Source of the DNA: Planctomycetota bacterium
GTDB lineage: Bacteria; Planctomycetota; UBA1135; UBA2386
Assembly (NCBI GenBank): GCA_020638735.1
Contig: JACKHZ010000009.1
Coordinates: 558,001 to 622,000, forward strand
DNA length: 64,000 bases
Reading direction: 5' to 3'
Part shown: one piece after another, positions 8,617 to 17,952 of the stretch
Layout: each line of letters begins with the position of its first letter
Position numbering within the stretch: position 1 is the stretch's first letter
Translations under genes and position numbers: made by a program
Notes under the pieces: generated by a model
What the model was told of the DNA's origin: nothing
The model's database searches: none
The model's input: only the letters and a program-made list of their open reading frames with translations

Positions 8617-9983
8617 GAGGCGACCAGACGATCGACACCCAGCAGGGCCACGCCACCGAGGCGATGCTGTTCGGGCTCGTGCCGCTCGGCGACCCGCGCA
8701 CCGCGGCCGAGGCGCTGACCGAGCTGCAACAACTCGCCGAGACCGCCGACTTCGTGCCGGCCGGCTGCGTCGTGCAGCACCGTCGCCACGCCGACCCGCA
8801 CAGCTACCTCGGCAGCGGCAAGCTCGAAGAGCTCGCCGAGGTCGTCAAGCTGGCGCACAGCGGCGCGGTGATCTGCGACGACTCGCTGACGCCCAACCAG
8901 GCGAAGACCATCGAGGCCGCGGTCGGTGTGCCGTGCATCGACCGCAGCGAGCTGATCCTGCAGATCTTCGGCATGCACGCGCGCACGCCGCAGGCGCGGC
9001 TGCAGGTCGAGCTGGCGGCGCTGCAGTACGAGATGCCGCGCCTGCGCCGCCGCTGGACGCACCTCGAACGCCAACGCGGCGGCATCGGCGTGCGCGGCGG
9101 CGCCGGCGAGAAGCAGATCGACGTCGACCGCAACCTGCTGCGCACGCGCATCGCCACGGTCACCCGCGAGCTGAAGCGCATCGAACAGCACAAGGTGCGC
9201 GAGGTGCAGGGCCGCCCCGACCTCTTCACCATCGCGCTGGTCGGCTACACCAACGCCGGCAAGTCGTCGCTGATGAACCGCCTGACCGACGCCGGCGTGC
9301 TGGCCGAGGACAAGCTGTTCTCGACGCTCGACACGCGCACGCGTCCGTGGCGCCTGCCCGGCGGCCGCACCGTGCTGCTGACGGACACCGTCGGGTTCCT
9401 GCGCAAGCTGCCGCACCAGCTGGTCGCCAGCTTCCACGCGACCCTCGAGGAGGCGTTGCACACCGACCTGCTGCTGCTGCTGGTGGACGGCAGCTCGCCC
9501 GAGGCGGTCGAGCAGCTGCGCGCGGTCGACGAGGTGCTGGAGACGCTCGGCGTCGGCGCGTTGCCGCGCATCACCGTGCTCAACAAGATCGACCGGCTCG
9601 ACGACCGCAGCGCGCTGACGCCGCTGTGGCAGGTCGACCCGCGCGCGATCCCGGTCTCGGTGCACTCCGGCGAGGGCCTGCCGGACCTGTTCGCGGCCAT
9701 CCAGGAGCACCTCGCCGCGGTCGAGAACCGGGTCGAGATCCTGCTGCCGCACTCGGCGGGCAACCTGCACAACGAGATCCGCAACCGCGCCACCGTGCTG
9801 TCCGAGTTCTACACCGAGGACGGCTGCCTGATGGAGCTGCAGGCGTCGCCCGCCCTGCTCGGCCGGCTGCTGGCCGGCGGCGCCGTGCCGGTGAGCAGCG
9901 CGGACGGCGACAACGACCTGCCGGCGCCCGCCGACGGCCAGGTCCCGGGCACGGACGCGCCGCCGCCACCCGCCGAAGGCTGA
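8613..9983 (+). CDS. hflX: GTPase HflX
   Basis: HflX is a ribosome-binding GTPase that splits stalled or heat-damaged ribosomes. The 456-residue protein has the HflX-specific N-terminal domain (DPHSYLGSGKLEEL), the linker motif GGIGVRGGAGEKQIDVDRN, and a G domain. The G domain carries G1 GYTNAGKSS (about 211), G3 DTVGF (about 258) and G4 NKID (about 324). It starts at a GTG inside the nadB stop region. A poorly conserved tail rich in Ala, Asp and Pro ends the protein. The family assignment is firm. Confidence 0.95.
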   Translation: MRGDQTIDTQQGHATEAMLFGLVPLGDPRTAAEALTELQQLAETADFVPAGCVVQHRRHADPHSYLGSGKLEELAEVVKLAHSGAVICDDSLTPNQAKTIEAAVGVPCIDRSELILQIFGMHARTPQARLQVELAALQYEMPRLRRRWTHLERQRGGIGVRGGAGEKQIDVDRNLLRTRIATVTRELKRIEQHKVREVQGRPDLFTIALVGYTNAGKSSLMNRLTDAGVLAEDKLFSTLDTRTRPWRLPGGRTVLLTDTVGFLRKLPHQLVASFHATLEEALHTDLLLLLVDGSSPEAVEQLRAVDEVLETLGVGALPRITVLNKIDRLDDRSALTPLWQVDPRAIPVSVHSGEGLPDLFAAIQEHLAAVENRVEILLPHSAGNLHNEIRNRATVLSEFYTEDGCLMELQASPALLGRLLAGGAVPVSSADGDNDLPAPADGQVPGTDAPPPPAEG

Positions 9984-9993
9984 TCCGGCGGCG

Positions 9994-10008
9994 GCGGGCG
10001 AGGCCCGC
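9994..10008 (+). terminator. Short hairpin after hflX
   Basis: GCGGGC and GCCCGC flank a 3-base loop 10 bp after the hflX stop. The position suits a terminator, but there is no T-run, and such short repeats are common in DNA this rich in G+C. Confidence 0.3.
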
Positions 10009-10161
10009 GAACGACCCGCGGCGAGCACGCGGCGGCAAGAAGTTCGATCGCAGGTGTGACACCCGCCGTCGCGCTTCGCTCACCCGTGGAGAGAGGCCCG
10101 GCACAGCGGCGCGATGCGCCCGGTCCCCACGGCCTCCAGCACTCCCGCCCCCGAGGCCCCC

Positions 10162-13100
10162 ATGCAAACGCCGAAGTCACCGCTAGCCCTCCTGGCCCTC
10201 GCCGCCGCGCTCGCAGCGCAATCGCCCCAGTCCCCCCGCACCGACGGCGACGCCGCGCGCCCGCCCGCCGACCCGCGCGTGATGCTCGAGTATGCGCAGT
10301 TCGACCCGCTCGTCGCCCCCCCGCAGGTGCCCGAGGGGCTGCAGGCCACAGCCGACGTGCACTTGTTCGTCGTGCAGTTCCAGGCCACCCCGGACGACCG
10401 GGACCGCGCCGCGGTGACCGCCGCCGGCGGTCGCGTCGTCGGCTACCTGCCGCACGACTGCCACCTGGTCCGCCATGAAGGGAGCCCGGCGGCGCTCGCC
10501 GCGCTGCCGACGGTGCGCTGGGTCGGCCCCTACCAGCCCGCCTACCGCCTCGATCCGCCGCTGCTCGCCGAGTTGCTGCGCACGCCCGACCTGGCGGCCC
10601 GTCGCTACGACATGGTCATGGTCGACAAGCACCGCGACAAGGCGCGGCTCGAGGCCCGCGTCGTCGCGATCGGCGGCCGCGTCGTCGAACGCCACCCGCA
10701 GAGCCTGCTGTTCAGCGTCGCGCTGACCGGCGCGCAGCTGCTGCAGGCCGCGCGGTTCGACGAAGTGCTGTGGATCAACGCCTGGGGCGAGCCCGGCGTC
10801 GACATGAACAACGCGCGCGCCCAGGGCGGCGCCAACTACCTCGAGAGCGTGGCCGGCTACACCGGCACCGGCGTGCGCGGCCACGTCTACGAGGGCGTGG
10901 AGTTCGACCACCCCGACTTCGCGACCCACCTGACCAACGTGCTCAGCGGCGGTGAGCCCGACATCCACGGCCACTGCACGGCCGGCATCATCTTCGGCGA
11001 CGGCACCAGCACGCCGTCGGCGCGCGGCCTGGTGCCCGACGCGATCGGCTTCTACACGAACCACTACAGCGTCACCGCCGGCTTCTCGCGCAACCAGGTC
11101 ATCGACCAGATCGTCAACGGCAACAACTGCATGTTCACGACCGCGTCGTGGGGCGGCGCGCTGACCGGCTCGTACAACGCGACCTCGGCCGACGCCGACG
11201 ACATCGTCTTCGACCATCGCATCCCGTGGACCAACTCGATGTCCAACTGGGGCACCAACGTCGACGTACGCCCGGAGGCGTGGGCCAAGAACGTCATCTC
11301 GGTCGGCGCCGTCTGGCACGGCGACAACTCGGCGGTGGCCGACGACTCGTGGGCGTGGCCAGGCCCGGGCGCGGCGCCCTTCCCCAACGCTTCGATCGGC
11401 CCGGCGGCCGACACCCGCAACAAGCCGGACCTGTGCGCCTACTACGAGGACATCCTGACCTCGGACCTCACGGCCGGCACCGACAACGGCCTCTACTACA
11501 GCGGCTCCGGCGGCTACACGACCAACGACTGGACGCCCGACTTCGGCGGCACGTCCGGCGCGACGCCGATCGTCGCCGGCTTCAACGGGCTGGCGATCCA
11601 GATGTTCACCGACCAGCTGTTCAGCAACCCGGCGCGCGTGCCCGGCGGCTCGCGCTTCCAGAACCGCCCCTTCGCGCAGACGCTGAAGGCGCTGATGATC
11701 GCCGGCGCGCGCGACTACACGCCGACCGCGACCACCAACCGGCGTGAACACGTCGGCTGGGGCTTCCCCAACGTCGGCGACCTCTACTCGCGCCGCGATC
11801 GCATCGCCATCGTGCCCGAGGACGTACCGATCGTGCAGGGCGCGACCCACGAGTACCGCTTCGAGGTGCTGCCCGGCGAGACCGACCTGAAGGTCGTCAT
11901 GACCTACCTCGACCCGGCCGGCAACCCGGCCGCCGCGTTCGACCGCGTCAACGACCTCAACCTGCGCGTCGAGTCGCCGGCCGGCCTGCTCTACTGGGGC
12001 AACTACGGCCTCGAGGGCTCGAGCCAGACCAACCACTCGACCAACGGCGGCGTCAGCGACAGCCGCGACACCGTCGAGTGCGCGTTCTTCAACAACCCGA
12101 TCGCCGGCGTCTGGACGGTGCGCATCTCCGCGCCGACGCTGACCACCGACGCCAACGTCGCCACCGGCGCGACCGACGCCACCTACGCGCTGGTCGTCAA
12201 CGGCGGCCGGCGCGTCTACGGCTCCGGCTGCGCGCGCTACGTGCCCGACACCAGCACCTCGGGCGGCGGCGCCAACTACTTCCCGTGGGGTGGCTACGCG
12301 CCGGTCGGCCTGACGACCACCTTCACGAACTCGACCAGCCTGGTGAGCGGCGGCGCGATCTACTTCGACGTCGACGTCGCCAACGCCCTCTGGGTGCACT
12401 CGCTGGACATCAACACGACCGCCGCCGTCGGCACCGAGATCTACCTCGATCTCTACACCACCGGCACCGGCGGCACCTACGTCGGCAACCAGACCAACCC
12501 GGCGGCGTGGCTCGCACGCAGCGCGGGGCGCGGCACGGCGGCCGGGGTCGGCGTCGCGACCCACGTCGAGCTGGCGCAGCCGTTCCGGCTGCCGGCAGGC
12601 ACCTACGGCTTCGCCGTGTCGTCGAGCAACTTCGGCCACGCCTACACCAGCCAGGCGACGACGACGGTGTCCGACGCCAACGTCTCGATCACCGGCGGCG
12701 TGTCCACCGCCGGGCTGTTCAGCGGTTCGACGTTCTCGCCGCGCTACCCGAACGTGACGCTGAACTACCGCACCGACGGCTCGATCGGCAGCAACGTGCG
12801 CTACCAGACGATCGTGCGCCACGACGAACTGGGCAACGCCGGTGACATCACCGGCCTCGCCTTCGCAGTGGGCGTCGACGGGCGCCACTTCAACTCCAAC
12901 CTGCAGGTGCGCATGTCGCACGTGCCCTCCGGCCACACGCTGTCGACGACCTTCGCCAACAACCTGCCGGCGCCGGTGCTGGTGTTGTCGGCCAACAACT
13001 ACAGCTGGTACTACGCCGCCGACCAGTGGCGTGAGATCGGCCTGCAGGCGCCGTTCCACTACGACGGCAGCTCCGACGTGGTGATCGAGGTGCTCGCGCG

Positions 13101-13638
13101 CGGCAACGTGCAGACCAGCAGCGCCGCGTTCTACCGCAGCTCGACCGAGCCGCGGGTCGTCAACGCCAGCTGGAGCCTGCTGACGCCGGCCACGGCGGCG
13201 GTGGACGACGACTCCGCGCTGCGCATGCGCGTCAGCTTCGACTGCGCCTACGGCTCCGAACACGGCGCCTCGTGCGGCCGCCTCGACGCCAGCCACATCG
13301 GCGACGGGCACCTCGGGTCGACGTTCTGGTTCCGCTGCAGCAACGCGACGCCCAACAACTTCGCGTTCCTCGGCCTCGGGCTGGACGACACCTTCCCGTT
13401 CCCGCTGTCGCTGACGCAGTTCGGCTGGACCAACTGCAACGCGTACACCTACTCGCTGCAGATCAACTCCGCGGCCACCAGCGGCAGCGGGCTGGCGCTG
13501 TCGGCGCTGTCGGTGCCCAACGACCCGACGATCACCGGCGCGCGCGTGTTCGGCCAGTGGTTCCAGCTCGATTCGTCGGAGCCGGGCGACATCACGTTCT
13601 CCGGCTCGACCCGGGTGATCCTCGGCCGGCCGGAGTGA
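10162..13638 (+). CDS. Secreted subtilisin-like (S8) protease with long C-terminal modules
   Basis: I start this at ATG 10162 because it gives a clean signal peptide (hydrophobic residues 8-20, then AAQ). An in-frame ATG at 10114 would put a Pro-rich tail in front. The peptidase region is about 225-550. The His box is HGHCTAG (His269) and the Ser box is GGTSGATP (Ser465). The usual Asp-Thr-Gly box is replaced by VYEGVEFDHPDF, with Glu244 where the catalytic Asp is expected. Residues 570-690 resemble the beta-sandwich P-like domain that follows many S8 enzymes. Two more beta-rich modules follow, the last Cys/Gly-rich with an LPND-like end. It is 1158 residues long. Activity is uncertain because of the Asp change. 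Confidence 0.85.
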   Translation: MQTPKSPLALLALAAALAAQSPQSPRTDGDAARPPADPRVMLEYAQFDPLVAPPQVPEGLQATADVHLFVVQFQATPDDRDRAAVTAAGGRVVGYLPHDCHLVRHEGSPAALAALPTVRWVGPYQPAYRLDPPLLAELLRTPDLAARRYDMVMVDKHRDKARLEARVVAIGGRVVERHPQSLLFSVALTGAQLLQAARFDEVLWINAWGEPGVDMNNARAQGGANYLESVAGYTGTGVRGHVYEGVEFDHPDFATHLTNVLSGGEPDIHGHCTAGIIFGDGTSTPSARGLVPDAIGFYTNHYSVTAGFSRNQVIDQIVNGNNCMFTTASWGGALTGSYNATSADADDIVFDHRIPWTNSMSNWGTNVDVRPEAWAKNVISVGAVWHGDNSAVADDSWAWPGPGAAPFPNASIGPAADTRNKPDLCAYYEDILTSDLTAGTDNGLYYSGSGGYTTNDWTPDFGGTSGATPIVAGFNGLAIQMFTDQLFSNPARVPGGSRFQNRPFAQTLKALMIAGARDYTPTATTNRREHVGWGFPNVGDLYSRRDRIAIVPEDVPIVQGATHEYRFEVLPGETDLKVVMTYLDPAGNPAAAFDRVNDLNLRVESPAGLLYWGNYGLEGSSQTNHSTNGGVSDSRDTVECAFFNNPIAGVWTVRISAPTLTTDANVATGATDATYALVVNGGRRVYGSGCARYVPDTSTSGGGANYFPWGGYAPVGLTTTFTNSTSLVSGGAIYFDVDVANALWVHSLDINTTAAVGTEIYLDLYTTGTGGTYVGNQTNPAAWLARSAGRGTAAGVGVATHVELAQPFRLPAGTYGFAVSSSNFGHAYTSQATTTVSDANVSITGGVSTAGLFSGSTFSPRYPNVTLNYRTDGSIGSNVRYQTIVRHDELGNAGDITGLAFAVGVDGRHFNSNLQVRMSHVPSGHTLSTTFANNLPAPVLVLSANNYSWYYAADQWREIGLQAPFHYDGSSDVVIEVLARGNVQTSSAAFYRSSTEPRVVNASWSLLTPATAAVDDDSALRMRVSFDCAYGSEHGASCGRLDASHIGDGHLGSTFWFRCSNATPNNFAFLGLGLDDTFPFPLSLTQFGWTNCNAYTYSLQINSAATSGSGLALSALSVPNDPTITGARVFGQWFQLDSSEPGDITFSGSTRVILGRPE

Positions 13639-13673
13639 CCGGCTGACCACGCGCGAGTAGCCGCCGCGCGCGA

Positions 13674-16600
13674 CTACTTGCGCAGGTCGAGCACCACCAG
13701 CAGGTCCTGCGCCTGCACCGCGCGCCCGACGTCCGTGTGCAGCTCGCGCACGGCGCCCGCGGCAGGTGCGCGGACCACGGTCTCCATCTTCATCGCCTCG
13801 AGCGTCAACAGCGGGTCGCCCTCCTGCACCTCGGCGCCCTCGACGACCGCCAGCGAGATCACGCGCCCCGGCATCGGCGAACCGACCTCGCCCGGACTCG
13901 CCGGATCGGCGCGGCGACGCGTCTCGACCTCGCCCTCGAGCGACTTGTCGGCGACGACGATCTGCCGGTTCTGGCCGTTGAGCTTGAAGTAGACGGTGAC
14001 CATGCCGGCCTCGTCCGGTTCGCTCTGCGCGTCGAGCGCGACCACCAGCGTCTTGCCCTTCTCCAGCTCGACCCACACCTCCTGTCCGACCTCGAGGCCG
14101 TAGAAGTAGGTCGCCGTCGGCAGCAGCGAGACGTCGCCGCAGCGGTTGCGGAAGGCGAAGTAGTCGTCCATCACGCGCGGGTAGAGCGCGTAGCTGACGA
14201 CCTCGCGGTGCTCCGGTTCGCGGCCGCGGCGCGCCTCGACGTGCGCCTTCGCCGCGGCGAAGTCGAACGGCGCCATGCCGTCGCTCGGCCGCCCGCTGAC
14301 GATCGGCAGGCCCTTCAGCACCGCCGTACGCAGGTCGTCGGGGAAGCCGCCCGGCGGGTTGCCGAGGTGGCCCTGGAAGTAGGTGACGACGCTCTGCGGG
14401 AAGTCGAGCCGCCGCGCCTCGGCGAGCACCTTCTGGCGCGTCGCGTCGACCGACGACCCGAGGTCGTGCCGCATCACCAGCAGGTCGTTCTGCACCAGGA
14501 AGATCGCGAAGTCGCCGACCATCTTCGACGACGGCGTGACCTTGGGGATGTCGCCGACCAGCTGGTTGACGACCGCGAACGCGTGGCGCACGTCGTTCCA
14601 GCGGTGGATCAGCCCGAGCGACTGCACCTGCGGCCGCAGGTTGGAGTACTGACCGCCGGGGATCTCGTGGTAGTAGACCTCGCTGGTGCTGCTCTTCAGG
14701 CCGCACTCGAACGGCGCGTAGAACTCGCGCACCGCCTCCCAGTAGTCGCAGAGCGGCTGCATCTCCTTGTTGGTCAGGCCGGTCTCGCGCTTGTCGCCGC
14801 GCAGCGCCGCGATCAGCGCGTTCATGCTCGGCTGCGAGGTGAGGCCGGCCATCGGCGCCAGCGCGGTGTCGACGATGTGCACGCCGCTGTCGATCGCGGC
14901 GATGTAGGTGGCGACGCCGTTGCCCGACGTGTCGTGCGTGTGCAGGTGGATCGGCAGCTGCGTGACCTCGCGCAGCTTCGTGATCAGCATGCGCGCCGCC
15001 TGCGGCCGCAGCAGCCCGGCCATGTCCTTGACGCACAGGATGTGCGCGCCCATGTCCTCGATGCGCTTCGCCAGGTCCGCGTAGTAGCCGAGCGAGTACT
15101 TGGTGCGCGCCGGGTTGTCGACGTCGCCGGTGTAGCACATCGCCACCTCGGCGAGCTTGCCGGTCTGCAACACGCGCTCGACCGAGACCTGCATCGAGTC
15201 GAGGTCGTTGAGGCTGTCGAAGATGCGGAACACGTCGATGCCGCACTGCGCGGCCTCGTCGATGAAGCCCTCGACGACGTTCTGTGGATAGCTCGTGTAG
15301 CCGACCGCGTTGGCGCCGCGCAGCAGCATCTGGTGCAGCACGTTCGGGATCGCGCGCTTCAGCTTCGCCAGCCGGTCCCACGGGTCCTCGTTGAGGAAGC
15401 GGTAGGCGACGTCGAAGGTCGCGCCGCCCCAGGTCTCGAACGAGAACAGCCGGTGCCCCAGCTGCGCCATCGCCGGCGCGATCGCCAGCATGTCCTTGGT
15501 GCGCACGCGCGTCGCCAGCAGCGACTGGTGCGCGTCGCGCATCGTCGTGTCGGTCAACAGCGGTCGGTGCTGGCGCTTGATCCACTCGACCAGCTTCGCC
15601 GGCCCGCCCTCGGCGAGGATCTGCGCGGTGCCGGGCGGCGGCATGCCGTCCTTGACCGTCGGCAGCGGCGCCGCGGCGAGGCTCGCCGGCGCGAGCCGCT
15701 GCGCCGCCGCGACCGTCGGGTGGCCGTTGACGATGACGTCGGCGAGGTAGGTCAGCAGCTTGGTGGCGCGGTCGCGGCCGTGCTCGATCTCGAACAGCTC
15801 CGGCGTGTCGTCGAGGAAGCGCGTCCAGGTCGCGCCGTCGAGGAAGGTCGGGTGCCGCAGCACGTTCTGCAGGAACGCGAGGTTGGTCTTGACGCCGCGG
15901 ATGCGGAACTCGCGCAGCGCGCGCACGCCCTTCTGCGCGGCGTGCCGCAGCGTCGGGCCGTAGGTGATGCACTTGACCAGCAGCGAGTCGTAGTGACCCG
16001 ACACCACCGTGCCGGCGAGGCCGTCGCCGCCGTCGAGCCGCAAGCCGAAGCCGCCCGGCGCGCGGTAGGCGTTGATGGTGCCGGTGTCCGGCAGGAACTC
16101 GTTCTCCGGGTCCTCGGTGGTGATGCGGCACTGGATCGCGCAGCCGCGCGGCGCGATCTGCGCCTGCGGTGGCACGCCCACCTCCAGGCTCGACAGCGGG
16201 TAGCCCTGCTCGATGCGCAGCTGCGCCTGCACGATGTCGATGCCGGTCACCTGCTCGGTGACGGTGTGCTCGACCTGCAGCCGCGGGTTGACCTCGATGA
16301 AGTAGTGCCGGCCGTCGGCGACCAGGAACTCGACCGTGCCGGCGTTGTGGTAGCCGGCGTGCTTCGTCAGCCGCACCGCGTCGGCGAACAGCGCCTCGCG
16401 CACCGCCTGCGGCAGGTTGGGCGCCGGCGCGATCTCGACGACCTTCTGGTGGCGGCGCTGCACCGAGCAGTCGCGCTCGCACAGGTGCACGACGTCGCCG
16501 TGTCGGTCGCCGAGGATCTGCACCTCGATGTGGCGCACCTTCGGCAGGTACTTCTCGAGGAACACCACCGCGCTGCCGAACGCCGCCAGCGACTCGCTGC

Positions 16601-17174
16601 GCGCCTGGCGCAGGAACGGCACGATGTCCTTCTTGCGCTCGACGACGCGCATGCCGCGGCCGCCGCCGCCGTGCGCCGCCTTGAAGATCGTCGTGCCGTG
16701 CTCGGCGAAGAAGCGCTCCGCCGCCGCGATCGCCTGCGCCTCGTCCTCGGGCAGCTCGAGCCCGGGCACGGTCGGCACGCCGAGCTGGGCCGCGGTGTGC
16801 CGCGCCGCGACCTTGTCGCCGAGGCTCGAGATGACGTCGGCGCTGGGGCCGACGAAGGCGATGCCCGCCGCGCGCACCGCCGCGGCGAAGGCGTGGTTCT
16901 CCGACAGGAAGCCGTAGCCGGGGTGGATCGCGTCGACCTGGGCCTGTCTCGCCACCGCCAGGATCTCGTCGCCGCCGAGGTAGGCCGCGACGGCGCCCTT
17001 GCCGCGGCCGATCAGGTAGCTCTCGTCGGCCTTGTAGCGATGCTGGTTGGTGGCGTCCTCGTCGCTGAACACCGCGACGGTGCGCATGCCGAGTTCGGCG
17101 CAGGCGCGGAACACGCGGATCGCGATCTCGCCGCGGTTCGCGCAGAGGACCTTTTGGAAGGGGCGAGGTTGCAT
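13674..17174 (-). CDS. pyc: Pyruvate carboxylase, single-chain
   Basis: Pyruvate carboxylase makes oxaloacetate from pyruvate, bicarbonate and ATP (anaplerosis, gluconeogenesis). The 1166-residue chain has the complete order. The biotin carboxylase domain starts FQKVLCANRGEIAIRVFRA and has the ATP-grasp glycine loop HGGGGRGMR near 162. The HMGL-like carboxyltransferase domain begins at DTTMRDAHQSLLATR near 541. The biotinyl domain has EAMKMETVV near 1127, with the Lys that carries biotin. The frame is open upstream, but the family start fits ATG 17174. It is convergent with the protease gene; only about 35 bp separate the stops, with no obvious terminator. It is one of the clearest calls in the window. 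Confidence 0.97.
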   Translation of the reverse strand: MQPRPFQKVLCANRGEIAIRVFRACAELGMRTVAVFSDEDATNQHRYKADESYLIGRGKGAVAAYLGGDEILAVARQAQVDAIHPGYGFLSENHAFAAAVRAAGIAFVGPSADVISSLGDKVAARHTAAQLGVPTVPGLELPEDEAQAIAAAERFFAEHGTTIFKAAHGGGGRGMRVVERKKDIVPFLRQARSESLAAFGSAVVFLEKYLPKVRHIEVQILGDRHGDVVHLCERDCSVQRRHQKVVEIAPAPNLPQAVREALFADAVRLTKHAGYHNAGTVEFLVADGRHYFIEVNPRLQVEHTVTEQVTGIDIVQAQLRIEQGYPLSSLEVGVPPQAQIAPRGCAIQCRITTEDPENEFLPDTGTINAYRAPGGFGLRLDGGDGLAGTVVSGHYDSLLVKCITYGPTLRHAAQKGVRALREFRIRGVKTNLAFLQNVLRHPTFLDGATWTRFLDDTPELFEIEHGRDRATKLLTYLADVIVNGHPTVAAAQRLAPASLAAAPLPTVKDGMPPPGTAQILAEGGPAKLVEWIKRQHRPLLTDTTMRDAHQSLLATRVRTKDMLAIAPAMAQLGHRLFSFETWGGATFDVAYRFLNEDPWDRLAKLKRAIPNVLHQMLLRGANAVGYTSYPQNVVEGFIDEAAQCGIDVFRIFDSLNDLDSMQVSVERVLQTGKLAEVAMCYTGDVDNPARTKYSLGYYADLAKRIEDMGAHILCVKDMAGLLRPQAARMLITKLREVTQLPIHLHTHDTSGNGVATYIAAIDSGVHIVDTALAPMAGLTSQPSMNALIAALRGDKRETGLTNKEMQPLCDYWEAVREFYAPFECGLKSSTSEVYYHEIPGGQYSNLRPQVQSLGLIHRWNDVRHAFAVVNQLVGDIPKVTPSSKMVGDFAIFLVQNDLLVMRHDLGSSVDATRQKVLAEARRLDFPQSVVTYFQGHLGNPPGGFPDDLRTAVLKGLPIVSGRPSDGMAPFDFAAAKAHVEARRGREPEHREVVSYALYPRVMDDYFAFRNRCGDVSLLPTATYFYGLEVGQEVWVELEKGKTLVVALDAQSEPDEAGMVTVYFKLNGQNRQIVVADKSLEGEVETRRRADPASPGEVGSPMPGRVISLAVVEGAEVQEGDPLLTLEAMKMETVVRAPAAGAVRELHTDVGRAVQAQDLLVVLDLRK

Positions 17175-17451
17175 GGCGGATCCAGGGTACGGCCTGACGT
17201 GGCGACCGACCGGTCGCCACGGTGAGTATTTCGGCGCCCCCAGGTGTGGGCCTGTACTCCCCTTCGTGCCGACGCCACATGCACTTCGGCGTCGCCGGAT
17301 TCGCGCCGCGAGCGACCGCTGGCGGCGCCGCCACACGCGCGCTGTGGACAGAGTGTTGGCAACGATCCTCAACAGCGCCGCGGCGCCGTCGACCATCGCC
17401 TTCACGAGTGCGTGGAATCCGCGGCGCGCGCACCTAGACTGCAGCCCCGGA

Positions 17452-17952
17452 ATGGTGCCCGCCCCGAACCTCCGGAAGCTGCTGTCGATCGCGTTCGTCG
17501 GAGCTCTCGCCGCCTGCTCGTCGGTCGACACGCCCGCCAACCGGGTGGTGGTCGTCACGCCCGACGTCGCGACCACGATCTCGCTGGTGCCGCGCAACGA
17601 CCAGGTGCTGATGGTCGGCAACTCCGCCGCGCCGGCCGCGGCCGCGGGCGTGGCGCAGAAGACCGTGGAAGACGCCGTGCTGCAGGCGAAGCTCGACGCC
17701 ATGGCCGCCGACGGCTCGTTCGCCGCGGCGATCCCGAGCGCGCCGCCGGGCGCAAGCCAGTTGATCGTGCTCCAGCACGGCGACCGGCAATGGTACTGGG
17801 CGCCCGGCAGCACCGTCGAGGGACGGACCGCCTACCTGCGGACCTGGACCCACTTCCAGGCGCTGTTCAACGACGCGGCCAACTACCGGCCGGCCGGCGG
17901 CGACGCGCTGCGCGACACCGAACGCCGCGCCGGCATCCGGAGGAAGCCTTGA
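17452..17952 (+). CDS. Small lipoprotein of unknown function
   Basis: The 166-residue protein has a basic N-terminus, a hydrophobic stretch and the lipobox LAACSS, so it is probably a lipoprotein. The rest is Ala-rich with no motif I recognise. A segment about 100-125 (IVLQHGDRQWYWAPGS) looks folded, with several Trp and Tyr. The 3' end overlaps kdsB (TTGA), so it heads the kdsB-pyrG operon. The 277 bp between it and the divergent pyc gene must hold both promoters. An alternative start is the GTG immediately following. Function unknown. Confidence 0.7.
   Translation: MVPAPNLRKLLSIAFVGALAACSSVDTPANRVVVVTPDVATTISLVPRNDQVLMVGNSAAPAAAAGVAQKTVEDAVLQAKLDAMAADGSFAAAIPSAPPGASQLIVLQHGDRQWYWAPGSTVEGRTAYLRTWTHFQALFNDAANYRPAGGDALRDTERRAGIRRKP

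Noticed and set aside
13639..13673. Bidirectional terminator between the protease and pyc genes
   Set aside because: The two GCGCGA-containing stretches are direct rather than inverted repeats, so no hairpin forms.
10183..17433. A 2416-codon minus-strand open frame
   Set aside because: It is a composition shadow of the protease gene and an off-frame reading across pyc; its product is Arg/Ala/Gly-rich with no motif.
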